Shown in pieces: positions 20,161 through 29,227 of a stretch of 64,000 nt of DNA. This DNA is from Microvirga guangxiensis (GTDB lineage: Bacteria; Pseudomonadota; Alphaproteobacteria; Rhizobiales; Beijerinckiaceae). Positions within the stretch are counted from its first letter, which is position 1. Every line of letters starts with the position of its first letter. The position numbers were made by a program, and so were the translations under genes. The DNA lies in assembly GCF_900102135.1 (NCBI RefSeq), contig NZ_FMVJ01000006.1, positions 343,385-407,384 of the forward strand. The letters run 5' to 3'. Under the pieces are notes generated by a model. The model searched no databases and was not told the origin of the DNA. It saw only the letters and a list, made by a program, of their open reading frames with translations.

Positions 20161-21366
20161 TTATGCTGGTACCGCTGCTCGAACCCTATACTGCCAAGCC
20201 AGCAGAAGTAGAGCGATGACAACCGGTGGGAAGACCATCCAGTTGACAGTCTCCCATCCGCCCGAGTTCAGCAGTTTGCCGGATGAGAAGGAGGCGGCCG
20301 CCACCGAGCCGAAGACCAGGAAGTCGTTGGCCGCCTGGACTTTCGTGCGCTCCTCCGGGCGGTAGCAATCGGTCACCATGGCCGTCGCGCCGATGAAGCC
20401 GAAGTTCCAGCCGATCCCCAATACGATCAGGGTGGCCCAGAAATGAGCGACGGCGATGCCCGACAGCCCGATGGCGGCAGAGACGGCGATAAGAACGAGT
20501 CCCGCAGCCGTCACCCGCTCCTTGCCGAAGCGGACGATCAGGCGTCCTGTGAAGAAGCTGGGGCCGAACATGGCCAGGATGTGCCATTGAATGCCCAGAG
20601 CCGCCGACTCGATGGGGAGACCGCACCCGACCATGGCGATGGGCGCGGCGGTCATAAGGAAGCTCATGAGCGCATAGGATACGAGCCCAGCAACCGCCGC
20701 GACAATGAAACGAGGCTGCCGGACGATCTCGCTCAAGGGCCGTCCACCCGCGCCGGCTTTCGGTGTCGCGCTCACCGGTGCGGGCCGCAGGAAGGAGACG
20801 ACTACCATTGAGAGCAGCGCCAGCGCCGCCTGCCCGAGGAAAGCCCCGGAGAAAGGCGCGGTTGCAACGGCGTCCCGCAGCCAGATGACGGTTTGCGGTC
20901 CGATCACGCCGGCTACGAGACCGCCGGTCATGACCCAGGAAATCGCCCGCGGCTTGAACGCCTCCGAGGCCGTATCGGTCGCAGCAAACCGGTAGCTCTG
21001 GTTGAACGAGCCGTACATGCCGATGATGAGAGTGCCGAGGCAGAACAGCATAAAGCTGAAGGAGGCAATGCCGAAGGCCGCCAGGCACCCGCCGAGAAGA
21101 CCGATTCCGCCTCCCACGATATAGCCGATGCGTCGCCCTGCCCTTCGCATGAGAATGGCAGCCGGGATGGTGCCGAGCGCCAGACCCAGGTTGAGCAGGC
21201 TGACGGGCAGCGTCGCGAGCTCCTTGTTCTCGGCGAGGTTCATCCCCACGAGGCCGCCGAGAGACACGACGATGGCGGGACTCGATCCGCCGAGCGCCAT
21301 GGCAATAGCCAGGACGATGGCGTTGCGCTTCGCGAGAGCATCAGAAATGGGAGAAGGAGCCTGCAT
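20161..21366 (-). CDS. MFS transporter
   Basis: A 401-residue major facilitator superfamily protein with about 12 hydrophobic segments. A family-typical charged loop, MRRAGRRIGYIVGGGIGLLGG, lies between helices 2 and 3, and a central loop (VSATPKAGAGGRPLSEIVRQ) splits the two halves. The substrate cannot be told. Its start overlaps the end of thiL by 26 bases, so it is probably the last cistron of the glyA-to-thiL operon. A link to vitamin transport is only suggested by that position. Confidence 0.85.
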   Translation of the reverse strand: MQAPSPISDALAKRNAIVLAIAMALGGSSPAIVVSLGGLVGMNLAENKELATLPVSLLNLGLALGTIPAAILMRRAGRRIGYIVGGGIGLLGGCLAAFGIASFSFMLFCLGTLIIGMYGSFNQSYRFAATDTASEAFKPRAISWVMTGGLVAGVIGPQTVIWLRDAVATAPFSGAFLGQAALALLSMVVVSFLRPAPVSATPKAGAGGRPLSEIVRQPRFIVAAVAGLVSYALMSFLMTAAPIAMVGCGLPIESAALGIQWHILAMFGPSFFTGRLIVRFGKERVTAAGLVLIAVSAAIGLSGIAVAHFWATLIVLGIGWNFGFIGATAMVTDCYRPEERTKVQAANDFLVFGSVAAASFSSGKLLNSGGWETVNWMVFPPVVIALLLLAWQYRVRAAVPA

Positions 21367-22327
21367 TGTAGCGTCTTTCAGAGTTCTTCATCCGAAAGAC
21401 CGGGGTTTCACGCCCTTGAACGACTCGGCCTATGGCGGACATCATGACGCCCACGCTATCGGCCTCTTTCAGGAAGCTGTCGAGTTTCTTTTCAGGCACG
21501 GTGCAGAGAATCTCATAATCGTCGCCACCCGTCAGGGCGAGATCGAAGAGGCTTGGGTCGGCCTTGATCGCCTCCCGCGCAGCCGGGGAAAGCGGCACAC
21601 TCTCCGCCTCGATATCAGCTGAGACGCCGCTCACGCGCATCATCTTCGCAAGATCGCCCGCAAGCCCGTCGGAAACGTCCATGGCCGCATGGGCATGATC
21701 CCTGACGATGCGCGCGAGCCGATGCCGCGGCTGCGGATGAAGGTAGCGATCGGCCAGATGGGCTTTCGCCTCGCGAGACAGACTTTCGCTCCAGGCGGGA
21801 TCCTTACGGAGTCTCAGCCCCAGTGCCGCATCGCCGATGGTGCCGCTCACGCAGATCACGTCACCGATTTCAGCGTTCGTGCGCCGAACGATACGCCCCA
21901 TGGGCACTTGCCCGATGGCGGTCACCGAGAGAGTGAGAGCGCCCATTGCCTTCACCGTATCGCCGCCGAGCAGCGGACAGACGAAATCGCGCGAGGCCTC
22001 TCCGAGCCCCTCGGCAAACTGCGCAAGCCACTCCTCCGTCCAGCCTTCAGGAAGAGCCAGGCTCAAGAGGAAACCTGCCGGCTCCGCGCCCTTCGCGGCG
22101 AGATCCGACACGTTTACGCCCAGAGCCTTTCGGGCGATGGAAGCTGGGGAATCCTCGGGAAGAAAGTGGACCGACTCGACCAACGCATCGGTCGTGAGCA
22201 CGAGATCGTGCCCGGGCTCCGGAGAGAAAGAGGCGGCGTCGTCCTTCAGGCCAAGCGCACCCTCACCCGCCAGCGGCGCGAAGAAGCGAGCGATAAGCTC
22301 GCTTTCAGTGAGGCGATGGGAACTCAT
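21341..22327 (-). CDS. thiL: Thiamine-monophosphate kinase
   Basis: A 328-residue enzyme that phosphorylates thiamine monophosphate to the active cofactor thiamine diphosphate. ThiL motifs are visible: GLKDDAASF near residue 26, VNVSDLAAKGAEP, PLLGGDTVK, the MDVSDGLAGDLAKM magnesium site and LTGGDDYEIL. I chose ATG 22325-22327 (MSSHRLTESELIARFF). It lies 26 bases after nusB, a common pairing. Confidence 0.95.
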   Translation of the reverse strand: MSSHRLTESELIARFFAPLAGEGALGLKDDAASFSPEPGHDLVLTTDALVESVHFLPEDSPASIARKALGVNVSDLAAKGAEPAGFLLSLALPEGWTEEWLAQFAEGLGEASRDFVCPLLGGDTVKAMGALTLSVTAIGQVPMGRIVRRTNAEIGDVICVSGTIGDAALGLRLRKDPAWSESLSREAKAHLADRYLHPQPRHRLARIVRDHAHAAMDVSDGLAGDLAKMMRVSGVSADIEAESVPLSPAAREAIKADPSLFDLALTGGDDYEILCTVPEKKLDSFLKEADSVGVMMSAIGRVVQGRETPVFRMKNSERRYNAGSFSHF

Positions 22328-22353
22328 GGCCTGACGATCCCTGCCATCGGGAC

Positions 22354-22836
22354 CTAGCGCTTTGACTGCCCGGCAGCCTTCTTTTCCAGCTCGCCTGGAC
22401 GCACATCGCGGGCGAGCGTGTCGAGAACGGCGTTCACGAGGCCAGGCTCGTCCTCGCCATAGAAGCTGTGCGTCACATCCACGTATTCGGTGATGACGAC
22501 GCGGGCGGGCACGTCCTTGCGGAACATCAGCTCGTAGCCGCCGGCGCGAAGGATGGCGCGCAGCACAGCCTCCACGCGGCGCAGGGGCCAACCCTCATCG
22601 AGAGCCTTGTCGATCTTCATGTCGATGGCGCGCTGGTTCTGCACCACGCCGGAGATCACATTGCGGAAAAACTCCACATCGGACGGCTTGAACTCGATGC
22701 CTTCGACCTCTCGGCCAATCCAGAAGGCTTCGAACTCCGCCAAAGCATCCACGACGGTCTTGCCGGAAAGATCCATCTGATAGAGGGCCTGGACGGCAGC
22801 AAGGCGAGCGGCGGAACGCTCAGCAGGCTTCGTCAT
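22354..22836 (-). CDS. nusB: Transcription antitermination protein NusB
   Basis: A 160-residue all-helical RNA-binding protein that acts with S10 (NusE) in rRNA antitermination. It starts with KPAERSAARLAAVQALYQMD, where ARxxAVQALYQ is the family signature. It continues with VVITEYVDVTHSFYGEDEPGLVNAVLDTLA, typical of the C-terminal half. It is 2 bases after ribH, in the usual ribH-nusB order. Confidence 0.96.
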   Translation of the reverse strand: MTKPAERSAARLAAVQALYQMDLSGKTVVDALAEFEAFWIGREVEGIEFKPSDVEFFRNVISGVVQNQRAIDMKIDKALDEGWPLRRVEAVLRAILRAGGYELMFRKDVPARVVITEYVDVTHSFYGEDEPGLVNAVLDTLARDVRPGELEKKAAGQSKR

Positions 22837-22838
22837 GA

Positions 22839-23327
22839 TCAGGCCTCCAGCTTGTTCTTGATGCGCAGGACGGCAAGTGCCGCTTCAACCGCACCACCGC
22901 CCTTATTCAATTCATTCACGCTCGCCCGGGTCCAGGCCTGCTGCTCATTCTCTACGGTCAGGATGCCGTTGGCGAGCGGGATCTTGCGGGCAACCGAGAG
23001 ATCCATCAGCGCGCGGGCGCTCTCGCCGGCCACGATGTCATAATGTCCCGTCTCGCCACGGATCACGCAGCCCAGCGCCACGACGGCGTCATAGGGCTTG
23101 CCTGCTTTCTCGGCCGCATCAAGGGCAATGGCGACGGTGGACGGAATTTCGAGAGCGCCATCCAGGGTCAACACCTCCATGGAGGCCTGGGCGGCCTCGA
23201 CAGCGCCTTGGGCTCCTCGCAGCAGTTCATTGGCGATGTCGTCATAGAACCGCGCCTCGACGATGAGAATGCGGGCGCCGGGAACCGGAGGGCGGGGGGC
23301 TTGGGGGGTGGCGGAATGCGAGACCAT
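22839..23327 (-). CDS. ribH: 6,7-dimethyl-8-ribityllumazine synthase
   Basis: A 162-residue enzyme of the penultimate riboflavin step, joining the ribityl-pyrimidine to dihydroxybutanone phosphate. The motifs [27 protein letters not shown] and [19 protein letters not shown] (with the catalytic histidine) are present. The N-terminus has a short Pro-rich extension of about 16 residues. It is separated from ribE by 168 bases filled with a palindromic repeat, so coupling to ribE may be loose. Confidence 0.96.
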   Translation of the reverse strand: MVSHSATPQAPRPPVPGARILIVEARFYDDIANELLRGAQGAVEAAQASMEVLTLDGALEIPSTVAIALDAAEKAGKPYDAVVALGCVIRGETGHYDIVAGESARALMDLSVARKIPLANGILTVENEQQAWTRASVNELNKGGGAVEAALAVLRIKNKLEA

Positions 23328-23365
23328 GGGAAACCCTTCGAAGATCGATCATGAGCCCCCACCCA

Positions 23366-23458
23366 CATCCTGGAAGGCGCGAAGCGCCGTCTCGAAGGAG
23401 CATCCAGAGCGCGCTGGAACCTCCTTCGAGACGGGCCTGCGGCCCTCCTCAGGATGAG
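23366..23458. repeat. Dispersed intergenic palindromic repeat, paired units
   Basis: Two units of the same motif face each other in the ribH-ribE spacer. The first (23366-23400) runs CATCCTGGAAGG to CCGTCTCGAAGGAG. The second (23420-23458) is the inverted form, CTCCTTCGAGACGG to CTCCTCAGGATGAG. A single unit recurs at 62617-62657. The CATCCTGAGGAG / CGTCTCGAAGGA motif is a familiar intergenic repeat of Rhizobiales. It may act as a mRNA stability or attenuation element in the rib operon. Confidence 0.75.
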
Positions 23459-23495
23459 GACGGAGCCTGGACAAAGCGGGATGTTGGCCGTTCCC

Positions 23496-24131
23496 CTACC
23501 CCGCCCGGCGGGCGTCTGCAAGGCGTGCTGCGTAGCGAGCCATGAGATCGACCTCGATATTGAGCCTGTCGCCCTCCTTGCGCTCCCCCCAGGTGGTGAC
23601 GGTGAGCGTGTGAGGGATGATGAGCACGGTGAAGTGATCGCCATCGACCGTGTTCACGGTCAGCGACGTGCCGTCAAGGCAGACGGAGCCCTTCTCGGCG
23701 ATGAAGCCGGAAAGGTGGGAAGGTGCCTTAATTGTAAAGCGTGCGGTCGGGCCCCAGGGGTTGTCACCCGCCGTAATCTCCTCGACCTTCACGATGGTGG
23801 CGAGCCCGTCCACATGGCCGGTCACGATATGCCCGCCAAGCTCGTCGCCGATCTTGAGCGAACGCTCCAGGTTGATCTTCGTGCCTGCCTTCCATTCGCC
23901 GACCGTGGTGCGGTCCAGCGTCTCGGCCGCTGCATCCACATCGAACCAGCAGCCGCCTTCACGTTCTCCAACCGCCACGACCGTGAGGCACGGCCCACCG
24001 CAGGCGATGGAAGCGCCGAGGGCGATCGTTGTGGGATCGTAGGACGCATTGATGCGCAGACGTTTCAGGGTGCCCTGTGCGCCTTCCGCCGAGACGACCT
24101 CGCCGACATCGGTGACGATACCCGTAAACAT
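23496..24131 (-). CDS. ribE: Riboflavin synthase alpha chain
   Basis: A 211-residue enzyme that dismutates two lumazines to riboflavin and a pyrimidine. It is built of two lumazine-binding repeats of about 95 residues. The first starts with the invariant [12 protein letters not shown] and contains ASIACGGPCLTVVAV; the second contains GSVCLDGTSLTVNTV. The start ATG overlaps the ribD stop by one base (TGATG). A Rhizobiales palindromic repeat follows it. Confidence 0.96.
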   Translation of the reverse strand: MFTGIVTDVGEVVSAEGAQGTLKRLRINASYDPTTIALGASIACGGPCLTVVAVGEREGGCWFDVDAAAETLDRTTVGEWKAGTKINLERSLKIGDELGGHIVTGHVDGLATIVKVEEITAGDNPWGPTARFTIKAPSHLSGFIAEKGSVCLDGTSLTVNTVDGDHFTVLIIPHTLTVTTWGERKEGDRLNIEVDLMARYAARLADARRAG

Positions 24132-25246
24132 CAGGGCTTCTCCCAGAACATGAAAAGATCAGGACCGACCTGCTCGTCGGCATAAAGATTGAGTTCGTCC
24201 ATCCGGTCCTGCAGCGCGAGGCCGAGCGCAGGCACATCGCCCTGCCCACGCGCGGAGCGCCCGGTGACGAGGATCAGCTCGTCGATGAGATCGGCTTGAG
24301 CCAGCGAATCCGCCAGACCGGGGCCACCTTCGCAGAAAACCCGCGTCAGCCCGCGCGTGCCGAGAAGCTGCAGGGCTTCCTGCAAGGACACACGACCCGC
24401 CTCGTCGACAGACACCCGGAGAACCTCGACACCCCGGGCGACGAGAGCATGCTCTGCCTCAATGGGCGCGCCGACGCTCGTGACGATCCAGGTCGGAATG
24501 TCTTGCGCGCCTGTCACAATGCGAGCGTTGAGAGGCGTTCGCAAATGGGTGTCGATGACAATGCGGATCGGCGAACGGTTTTCGAGCCCCGGCAAACGCA
24601 CGTTCAAAAGCGGATCGTCGGCCAACACGGTGCCGACGCCGACCATGATCGCATCGGCATGGGCGCGCATCAGATGCACTTTGGCATTGGCAATCTCGCC
24701 CGTGATCATCAGGCGCGGTCCCTGCCTGGAACCGGCGAGCCCTTCCGTGGTACGCGCAAGTTTAACGGTGATCGCAGGGCGGCCCTTGGTGACGCGCGTG
24801 ATGTGTCCGCGATGAGCGCGTCTCGCCAAAGGCTTCAAGCAACCGGGCACGACTTCGATTCCAGCCGCACGCAGGCGCTCATGGCCGAGACCGGCGACAC
24901 GCTTGTCCGGGTCTTCGATAGCCGAGACGACCCGTGCGACACCTGCCTCCACCACTGCGTCCGCGCAAGGCGGCGTCCTGCCATGATGAGAGCACGGCTC
25001 CAACGAGACATAGAGCGTAGCGCCTTTGGCGCGCGCTCCGGCTGCGGCGAGCGCAACGCGCTCCGCATGCGGACGGCCGCTTGGCTGGGTGGCGCCCTGT
25101 GCGAGGATGACGGGAGCATCACCGCTCTCGTCCACGACAACGGAACCCACGGACGGATTGGGCCACGTCAGCCCGAGATTGCGCTCGCCCAGGGCAATGG
25201 CGAGGCGCATGAAGCGCTCGTCCCGCTGTGTTCGGTCGGCGCTCAT
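24131..25246 (-). CDS. ribD: Bifunctional pyrimidine deaminase/reductase RibD
   Basis: A 371-residue two-domain enzyme of riboflavin synthesis. Residues about 10-150 form the deaminase, with zinc ligands in [10 protein letters not shown] and [16 protein letters not shown]. The reductase half includes [39 protein letters not shown] and the late [12 protein letters not shown]. Its start overlaps the end of nrdR by 4 bases. Confidence 0.95.
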   Translation of the reverse strand: MSADRTQRDERFMRLAIALGERNLGLTWPNPSVGSVVVDESGDAPVILAQGATQPSGRPHAERVALAAAGARAKGATLYVSLEPCSHHGRTPPCADAVVEAGVARVVSAIEDPDKRVAGLGHERLRAAGIEVVPGCLKPLARRAHRGHITRVTKGRPAITVKLARTTEGLAGSRQGPRLMITGEIANAKVHLMRAHADAIMVGVGTVLADDPLLNVRLPGLENRSPIRIVIDTHLRTPLNARIVTGAQDIPTWIVTSVGAPIEAEHALVARGVEVLRVSVDEAGRVSLQEALQLLGTRGLTRVFCEGGPGLADSLAQADLIDELILVTGRSARGQGDVPALGLALQDRMDELNLYADEQVGPDLFMFWEKP

Positions 25247-25749
25247 TGCTCTGACTGCGCGGGCTTCTTCTTCAGGCGCGGAGGCTCATCGGGCTCCGGC
25301 TCTTCAGCCAGCTTGCCAAGAATCTCCTCGAAGTCCTTGGCCTCGCGGAAGTTCTTGTAGACCGATGCGAAGCGCACATAGGCGACATCGTCGAGACCTT
25401 TCAGGCCTTCCATGACGAGTTCGCCCACGGTTTCACTCGGCACATCGCCCTCGCCCATGCTCTCGAGCTGGCGCACGATGCCGTTGATCATGCGCTCCAC
25501 GCGCTCAGGATCGACCGAACGCTTGCGCAGGGCCACATCCACCGATTGCTGGAGCTTGTCGCGGTCAAAGGGCACGCGCCGTCCCGACCGCTTCACCACC
25601 GTCAGCTCGCGCAGCTGCACGCGCTCGAACGTCGTGAAGCGACCGCCGCAATCCGGGCAGATGCGGCGGCGGCGGATGGACGAGGAATCGTCCGTGGGCC
25701 GGGAGTCCTTCACCTGGGTGTCGAGACTCCCGCAATAGGGACAGCGCAT
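25243..25749 (-). CDS. nrdR: Transcriptional repressor NrdR
   Basis: A 168-residue regulator of ribonucleotide reductase genes that senses ATP and dATP. The N-terminal zinc ribbon [17 protein letters not shown] and [17 protein letters not shown] gives the four cysteines. The ATP-cone domain follows from about residue 49 ([20 protein letters not shown]). The C-terminal tail is Glu/Pro/Lys-rich. It sits between glyA (15-base gap) and ribD, the usual alphaproteobacterial order. Confidence 0.96.
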   Translation of the reverse strand: MRCPYCGSLDTQVKDSRPTDDSSSIRRRRICPDCGGRFTTFERVQLRELTVVKRSGRRVPFDRDKLQQSVDVALRKRSVDPERVERMINGIVRQLESMGEGDVPSETVGELVMEGLKGLDDVAYVRFASVYKNFREAKDFEEILGKLAEEPEPDEPPRLKKKPAQSEQ

Positions 25750-25764
25750 CGGTGAGTCCGAAGT

Positions 25765-27063
25765 TTAAGCGTAGATCGGAAAGCGGCGAGTCAGCTCGTG
25801 AACGCGGGCCTTCACCGATTCCTCGACCGAGGAGTTGTTCTCACCGTTCTTCGCCAGCCCGTCGAGGGTTTCGACGATCAACTCGCCGACCTTCTTGAAC
25901 TCGGCGACGCCGAAGCCGCGTGACGTGGCGGCGGGGGTGCCGAGGCGGATGCCGGAGGTGACCATCGGCTTCTCGGGATCGAAGGGCACGCCGTTCTTGT
26001 TGCAGGTGATGTGGGCACGGCCCAGCGCAGCCTCGGCGGCCTTGCCGGTGAGCTTCTTGGGGCGCAGATCCACCAGCATCAGGTGGTTGTCCGTTCCGCC
26101 GGCCACGATGGCATAGCCGTTGGCGAGCATGGTGTCGGCGAGCACCTTGGCGTTCTCGACCACGGAGCGGGCGTAGAGCTTGAACTCGGGGCGCAGCGCC
26201 TCGCCGAAGGCCACCGCCTTGGCGGCGATCACGTGCATGAGCGGACCGCCCTGGAGGCCGGGGAAGATCGCGGAATTGACCTTCTTGGCAATGTCCTCGT
26301 CATTGGTGAGGATCATGCCGCCGCGCGGGCCGCGCAGGGTCTTGTGGGTGGTGGTGGTGACCACGTGCGCATGGGGGAACGGCGACGGATGCGCGCCGCC
26401 GGCGACGAGACCGGCAAAGTGGGCGATGTCGACCATGAAGAAGGCGCCGACCTCGTCCGCGATCTCGCGGAAGCGGGCGAAATCCCAGAAACGGGAATAG
26501 GCCGAACCGCCGGCCACGATCACCTTCGGCTTGTGGGTGCGGGCGAGCTCAGCCACCTCGTCCATGTCGATGATCTGGTCGCTTTCGCGGACCTTGTAGC
26601 TCACCACGTTGAACCACTTGCCGGACATGTTGACCGGAGAGCCATGGGTCAGATGGCCGCCGCAGGCGAGGTCGAGGCCCATGAAGGTATCGCCCGGCTT
26701 CATAAGCGCCATGAACACGGCCTGGTTGGCCTGGGAGCCGGAATTGGGCTGGACGTTGGCGAACTTGCAGTCGAACAGGCGCTTGGCGCGGTCGATGGCC
26801 AGTTCCTCGGCGATATCCACGAACTGGCAGCCGCCATAATAGCGGCGGCCCGGATAGCCTTCCGCGTACTTGTTGGTCATCACCGAGCCCTGGGCCTCCA
26901 GGACGGCGCGGGAAACGATGTTTTCCGAGGCGATCAACTCGATCTCGTCACGCTGGCGGCCAAGCTCAAGCCCGATGGCGCGGGCGATCTCTGGATCGCT
27001 GTCGGCGAGACTGGCCGAGAAAAAGCTGTTGGAGAGATGATTTCTTGCTTCGCTCGCGCTCAT
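25765..27063 (-). CDS. glyA: Serine hydroxymethyltransferase
   Basis: A 432-residue PLP enzyme that interconverts serine and glycine and supplies one-carbon units to folate. The PLP-lysine motif is [20 protein letters not shown], and the N-terminal [20 protein letters not shown] is also diagnostic. The N-terminus carries about 12 extra residues before SNSFFSASL; an internal start is possible. It is the first gene of a run to the MFS gene. Confidence 0.97.
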   Translation of the reverse strand: MSASEARNHLSNSFFSASLADSDPEIARAIGLELGRQRDEIELIASENIVSRAVLEAQGSVMTNKYAEGYPGRRYYGGCQFVDIAEELAIDRAKRLFDCKFANVQPNSGSQANQAVFMALMKPGDTFMGLDLACGGHLTHGSPVNMSGKWFNVVSYKVRESDQIIDMDEVAELARTHKPKVIVAGGSAYSRFWDFARFREIADEVGAFFMVDIAHFAGLVAGGAHPSPFPHAHVVTTTTHKTLRGPRGGMILTNDEDIAKKVNSAIFPGLQGGPLMHVIAAKAVAFGEALRPEFKLYARSVVENAKVLADTMLANGYAIVAGGTDNHLMLVDLRPKKLTGKAAEAALGRAHITCNKNGVPFDPEKPMVTSGIRLGTPAATSRGFGVAEFKKVGELIVETLDGLAKNGENNSSVEESVKARVHELTRRFPIYA

Positions 27064-27125
27064 GATCGTTCTCGCCTTGCTGTGAGCCCCACCTGTCTGG
27101 CGCTCAGTTCCGGATGGCCCTGGCC

Positions 27126-27153
27126 TTTATCATGAGCTGATGGAACCCGCCAA
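27126..27153 (-). promoter_or_regulatory. Candidate glyA promoter
   Basis: On the minus strand TTGGCG (27148-27153) is followed after 16 bases by GATAAA (27126-27131), about 60 bases before the glyA ATG. This fits the relaxed sigma-70 pattern of alphaproteobacteria. No purine-regulator or riboswitch-like structure is seen. Confidence 0.4.
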
Positions 27154-27191
27154 CCCGCCTCAGATGTCGCCACCAGTCTTTTGAAATGCAA

Positions 27192-27214
27192 CAGCCCGCC
27201 GGATGGGCGGGCTG
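27192..27214 (-). terminator. Probable terminator of the L,D-transpeptidase gene
   Basis: The 9-bp arms CAGCCCGCC and GGCGGGCTG enclose five bases, 22 bases after the transpeptidase stop. The minus-strand tail TTGCATTTC is only moderately T-rich, so efficiency is uncertain. Confidence 0.55.
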
Positions 27215-27235
27215 CTGACATTCGGGCCTGAAGCC

Positions 27236-28495
27236 TTAATTCTGGAGGAACATCTCCTGATCCGGCTCGGTCGGGGTGCGGCTGGCCACAGGGATGGAAG
27301 CGCCGAGGCCGTCTTTGTTGTAAATGTCGTCGCGGAACTGTACGAGGCCATCCGGGGTGGCCCAGGCGGTCATGTAGATCCAGTGGATCGGAACCGGCTG
27401 CGCCAGGCGGGCGTCGATGCGCTCGCCGGACTTGAAGGTGGCGTCGATCTGCTCGCGGCTCCAGCCGGGGGTGTCCTTCAGGAGCCACTCGATGTAGTCG
27501 CGCACGTTCTGAATGCGGATGCAGCCCGAGGAAACGAAGCGGAAATCATCGCCGAAGATGCCCTTGGATGGTGTGTCGTGCATGTACACGCCGTGCTGGT
27601 TCGGGATGTTGATGCGCACGAACCCCATGGAGTTGAGGTCGCCACCCGGATCCTGACGGAAGCGATAGCGGGTCGCCTCGTCCGAGAACCAGTTGATCTG
27701 GCTGGAGGGAACCTCCTGACCCGCCGCATTGAAGATGCGGATGCGGTTCTCGGTCAGGTAGTTCGGCTCCTTCTGCATCTTGGGAATGAGGTCCTTCTTC
27801 ACCACGGAGGCGGGAGCCGTCCAGAACGGGTTGAAGTTAACCTCGACGATCTTCGAATTCAGCAGCGGCGACTGACGGTCGGCCTTACCCACGCCGGCGG
27901 CGTGGCGGGTATGGACCATGCCGCCCTCCACCGTCTCCACGAGAGCGGCGGGGATGTTGGCGACTGCATACCGGTTGGGAAGCCCGCCACCCACGAGGCT
28001 GCGCAGGCGCGCCACGTTGATCTCAAGCTGGCGGATGCGGATCTCGACCGGCACGTTCATGGCAGCGACGGTGGAAGATGTTACCGTGCCCGTGGAGCTG
28101 ATACCGTGGCGGGCCTGGAAGCGGCGGACAGCAGCCTCGACGTAGGAATCGAAAATGGGCGACTCGCCCGCGTTCTGGTCGAGGTCGCCCGTAGTGATAA
28201 GGCGATGGCGCAGGGCGACAACGGCGGGGCTCTTGGAGCCGACACGCAGCCCTTGAACGCCCTGAACAGGCTGCCAACCGCCGCGAGCGGCGATGTTGCG
28301 GTAGTACTCGATCATCTGCTCCGTGGCGGCGAGGGATTCAGCCGAGAGCATGGGGGTCGAGGTCCGCTGCACGCGGGAGCGGGACACGGCTTCGTAATTC
28401 TGCGACCACTCGGCCTGGGTCTGAGCCATGGCCATGGTGGCAGGTGTCAGGACAAGGGCAAGCGATCCGGTCAGGAGGGCACGGCGGGACAGCAT
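27236..28495 (-). CDS. L,D-transpeptidase, YcbB/LdtD type
   Basis: A 419-residue exported enzyme that forms 3-3 crosslinks in peptidoglycan. The N-terminus (SRRALLTGSLALVLTPATMA) is a signal peptide with a twin arginine, possibly Tat-dependent. A peptidoglycan-binding domain lies at about residues 85-145 (AVVALRHRLITTGDLD, VRRFQARHGI). The YkuD catalytic domain follows, with NQHGVYMHDTPSKGIFG and the catalytic SSGCIRIQNV. Size and order match LdtD rather than the small LdtA group. Confidence 0.93.
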   Translation of the reverse strand: MLSRRALLTGSLALVLTPATMAMAQTQAEWSQNYEAVSRSRVQRTSTPMLSAESLAATEQMIEYYRNIAARGGWQPVQGVQGLRVGSKSPAVVALRHRLITTGDLDQNAGESPIFDSYVEAAVRRFQARHGISSTGTVTSSTVAAMNVPVEIRIRQLEINVARLRSLVGGGLPNRYAVANIPAALVETVEGGMVHTRHAAGVGKADRQSPLLNSKIVEVNFNPFWTAPASVVKKDLIPKMQKEPNYLTENRIRIFNAAGQEVPSSQINWFSDEATRYRFRQDPGGDLNSMGFVRINIPNQHGVYMHDTPSKGIFGDDFRFVSSGCIRIQNVRDYIEWLLKDTPGWSREQIDATFKSGERIDARLAQPVPIHWIYMTAWATPDGLVQFRDDIYNKDGLGASIPVASRTPTEPDQEMFLQN

Positions 28496-28768
28496 GAGCG
28501 CAGGCTCTTCTCTGTTAGTTGTGGGTCGGCTTCGGAAACTGCCGGGATTGAATTAACGAACCGTATCGAAAACCAAGAACATCGGGGCCGTTTTATGGCA
28601 AAATGTTCCTCGATTACGCTTTAGGTCCTCCAAACCCAGTCAGCCCATGATGTAGCGCCGAACTGTGTTCCAGCAGATACACTTATCCGTGAGGAGCTTG
28701 GCCGCAGCCACGTTGACCAAATGGAGCCCTGCCCGCTCGAAAAAGCATATTCCCTGGGAGGATCGAAC

Positions 28769-29227
28769 CTATTCCTCCTGCGCCGCCAGCCAGGACACGG
28801 CGATATAGACCGCGATCAAGGTCAGGAAGAACACGATCGTCAGAATCCCGCTTGAGACGATGCCGGGGAAGAAGGCGGCGAGAATCAGGTGGCTCATGAC
28901 AGCCAAGAGCCACATGATCCCGCCCCAAGTGCTCGCCATCCAAAGACCCACGGCAGCGATCAGGTCGATCAGAGCGAAATAGATGATCGTGGCCTGGTAG
29001 CCTGTAGAACGGGCTTCGAATTGCCCGATCGGGGTCCAGATCCCGAGGATCACGGCCCAGGAGCTAAGCCCCTTCATGATCCAGATGATCGCCAGAACCC
29101 GCATGAACCAGGTGAGGATGAAGCCCCAGCGCATGGCGGCCGGAGCGGGCTGACGCTCCTCGATCCGGTCGGAGAGATAATCCCGCGCCGCATCGTGGGG
29201 CATACCGTTGTTGCCGTTACGCGGCAT
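28769..29227 (-). CDS. Small four-helix membrane protein, DUF6163-like
   Basis: A 152-residue protein with a polar N-terminus of about 30 residues (DYLSDRIEERQPAPAAM), then four hydrophobic segments near 33-58, 77-97, 100-120 and 124-147. I think it belongs to DUF6163, a Hyphomicrobiales family of unknown function, but cannot confirm this by eye. Its ATG overlaps the stop of the upstream hydrolase gene (TGATG), so the two are translationally coupled. No function can be assigned. Confidence 0.75.
   Translation of the reverse strand: MPRNGNNGMPHDAARDYLSDRIEERQPAPAAMRWGFILTWFMRVLAIIWIMKGLSSWAVILGIWTPIGQFEARSTGYQATIIYFALIDLIAAVGLWMASTWGGIMWLLAVMSHLILAAFFPGIVSSGILTIVFFLTLIAVYIAVSWLAAQEE

Noticed and set aside
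28496..28768. Possible recombinase-like fragment ending WNTVRRYIMG on the minus strand
   Set aside because: It is only about 35 codons, has no start and no flanking repeats; chance similarity is as likely.
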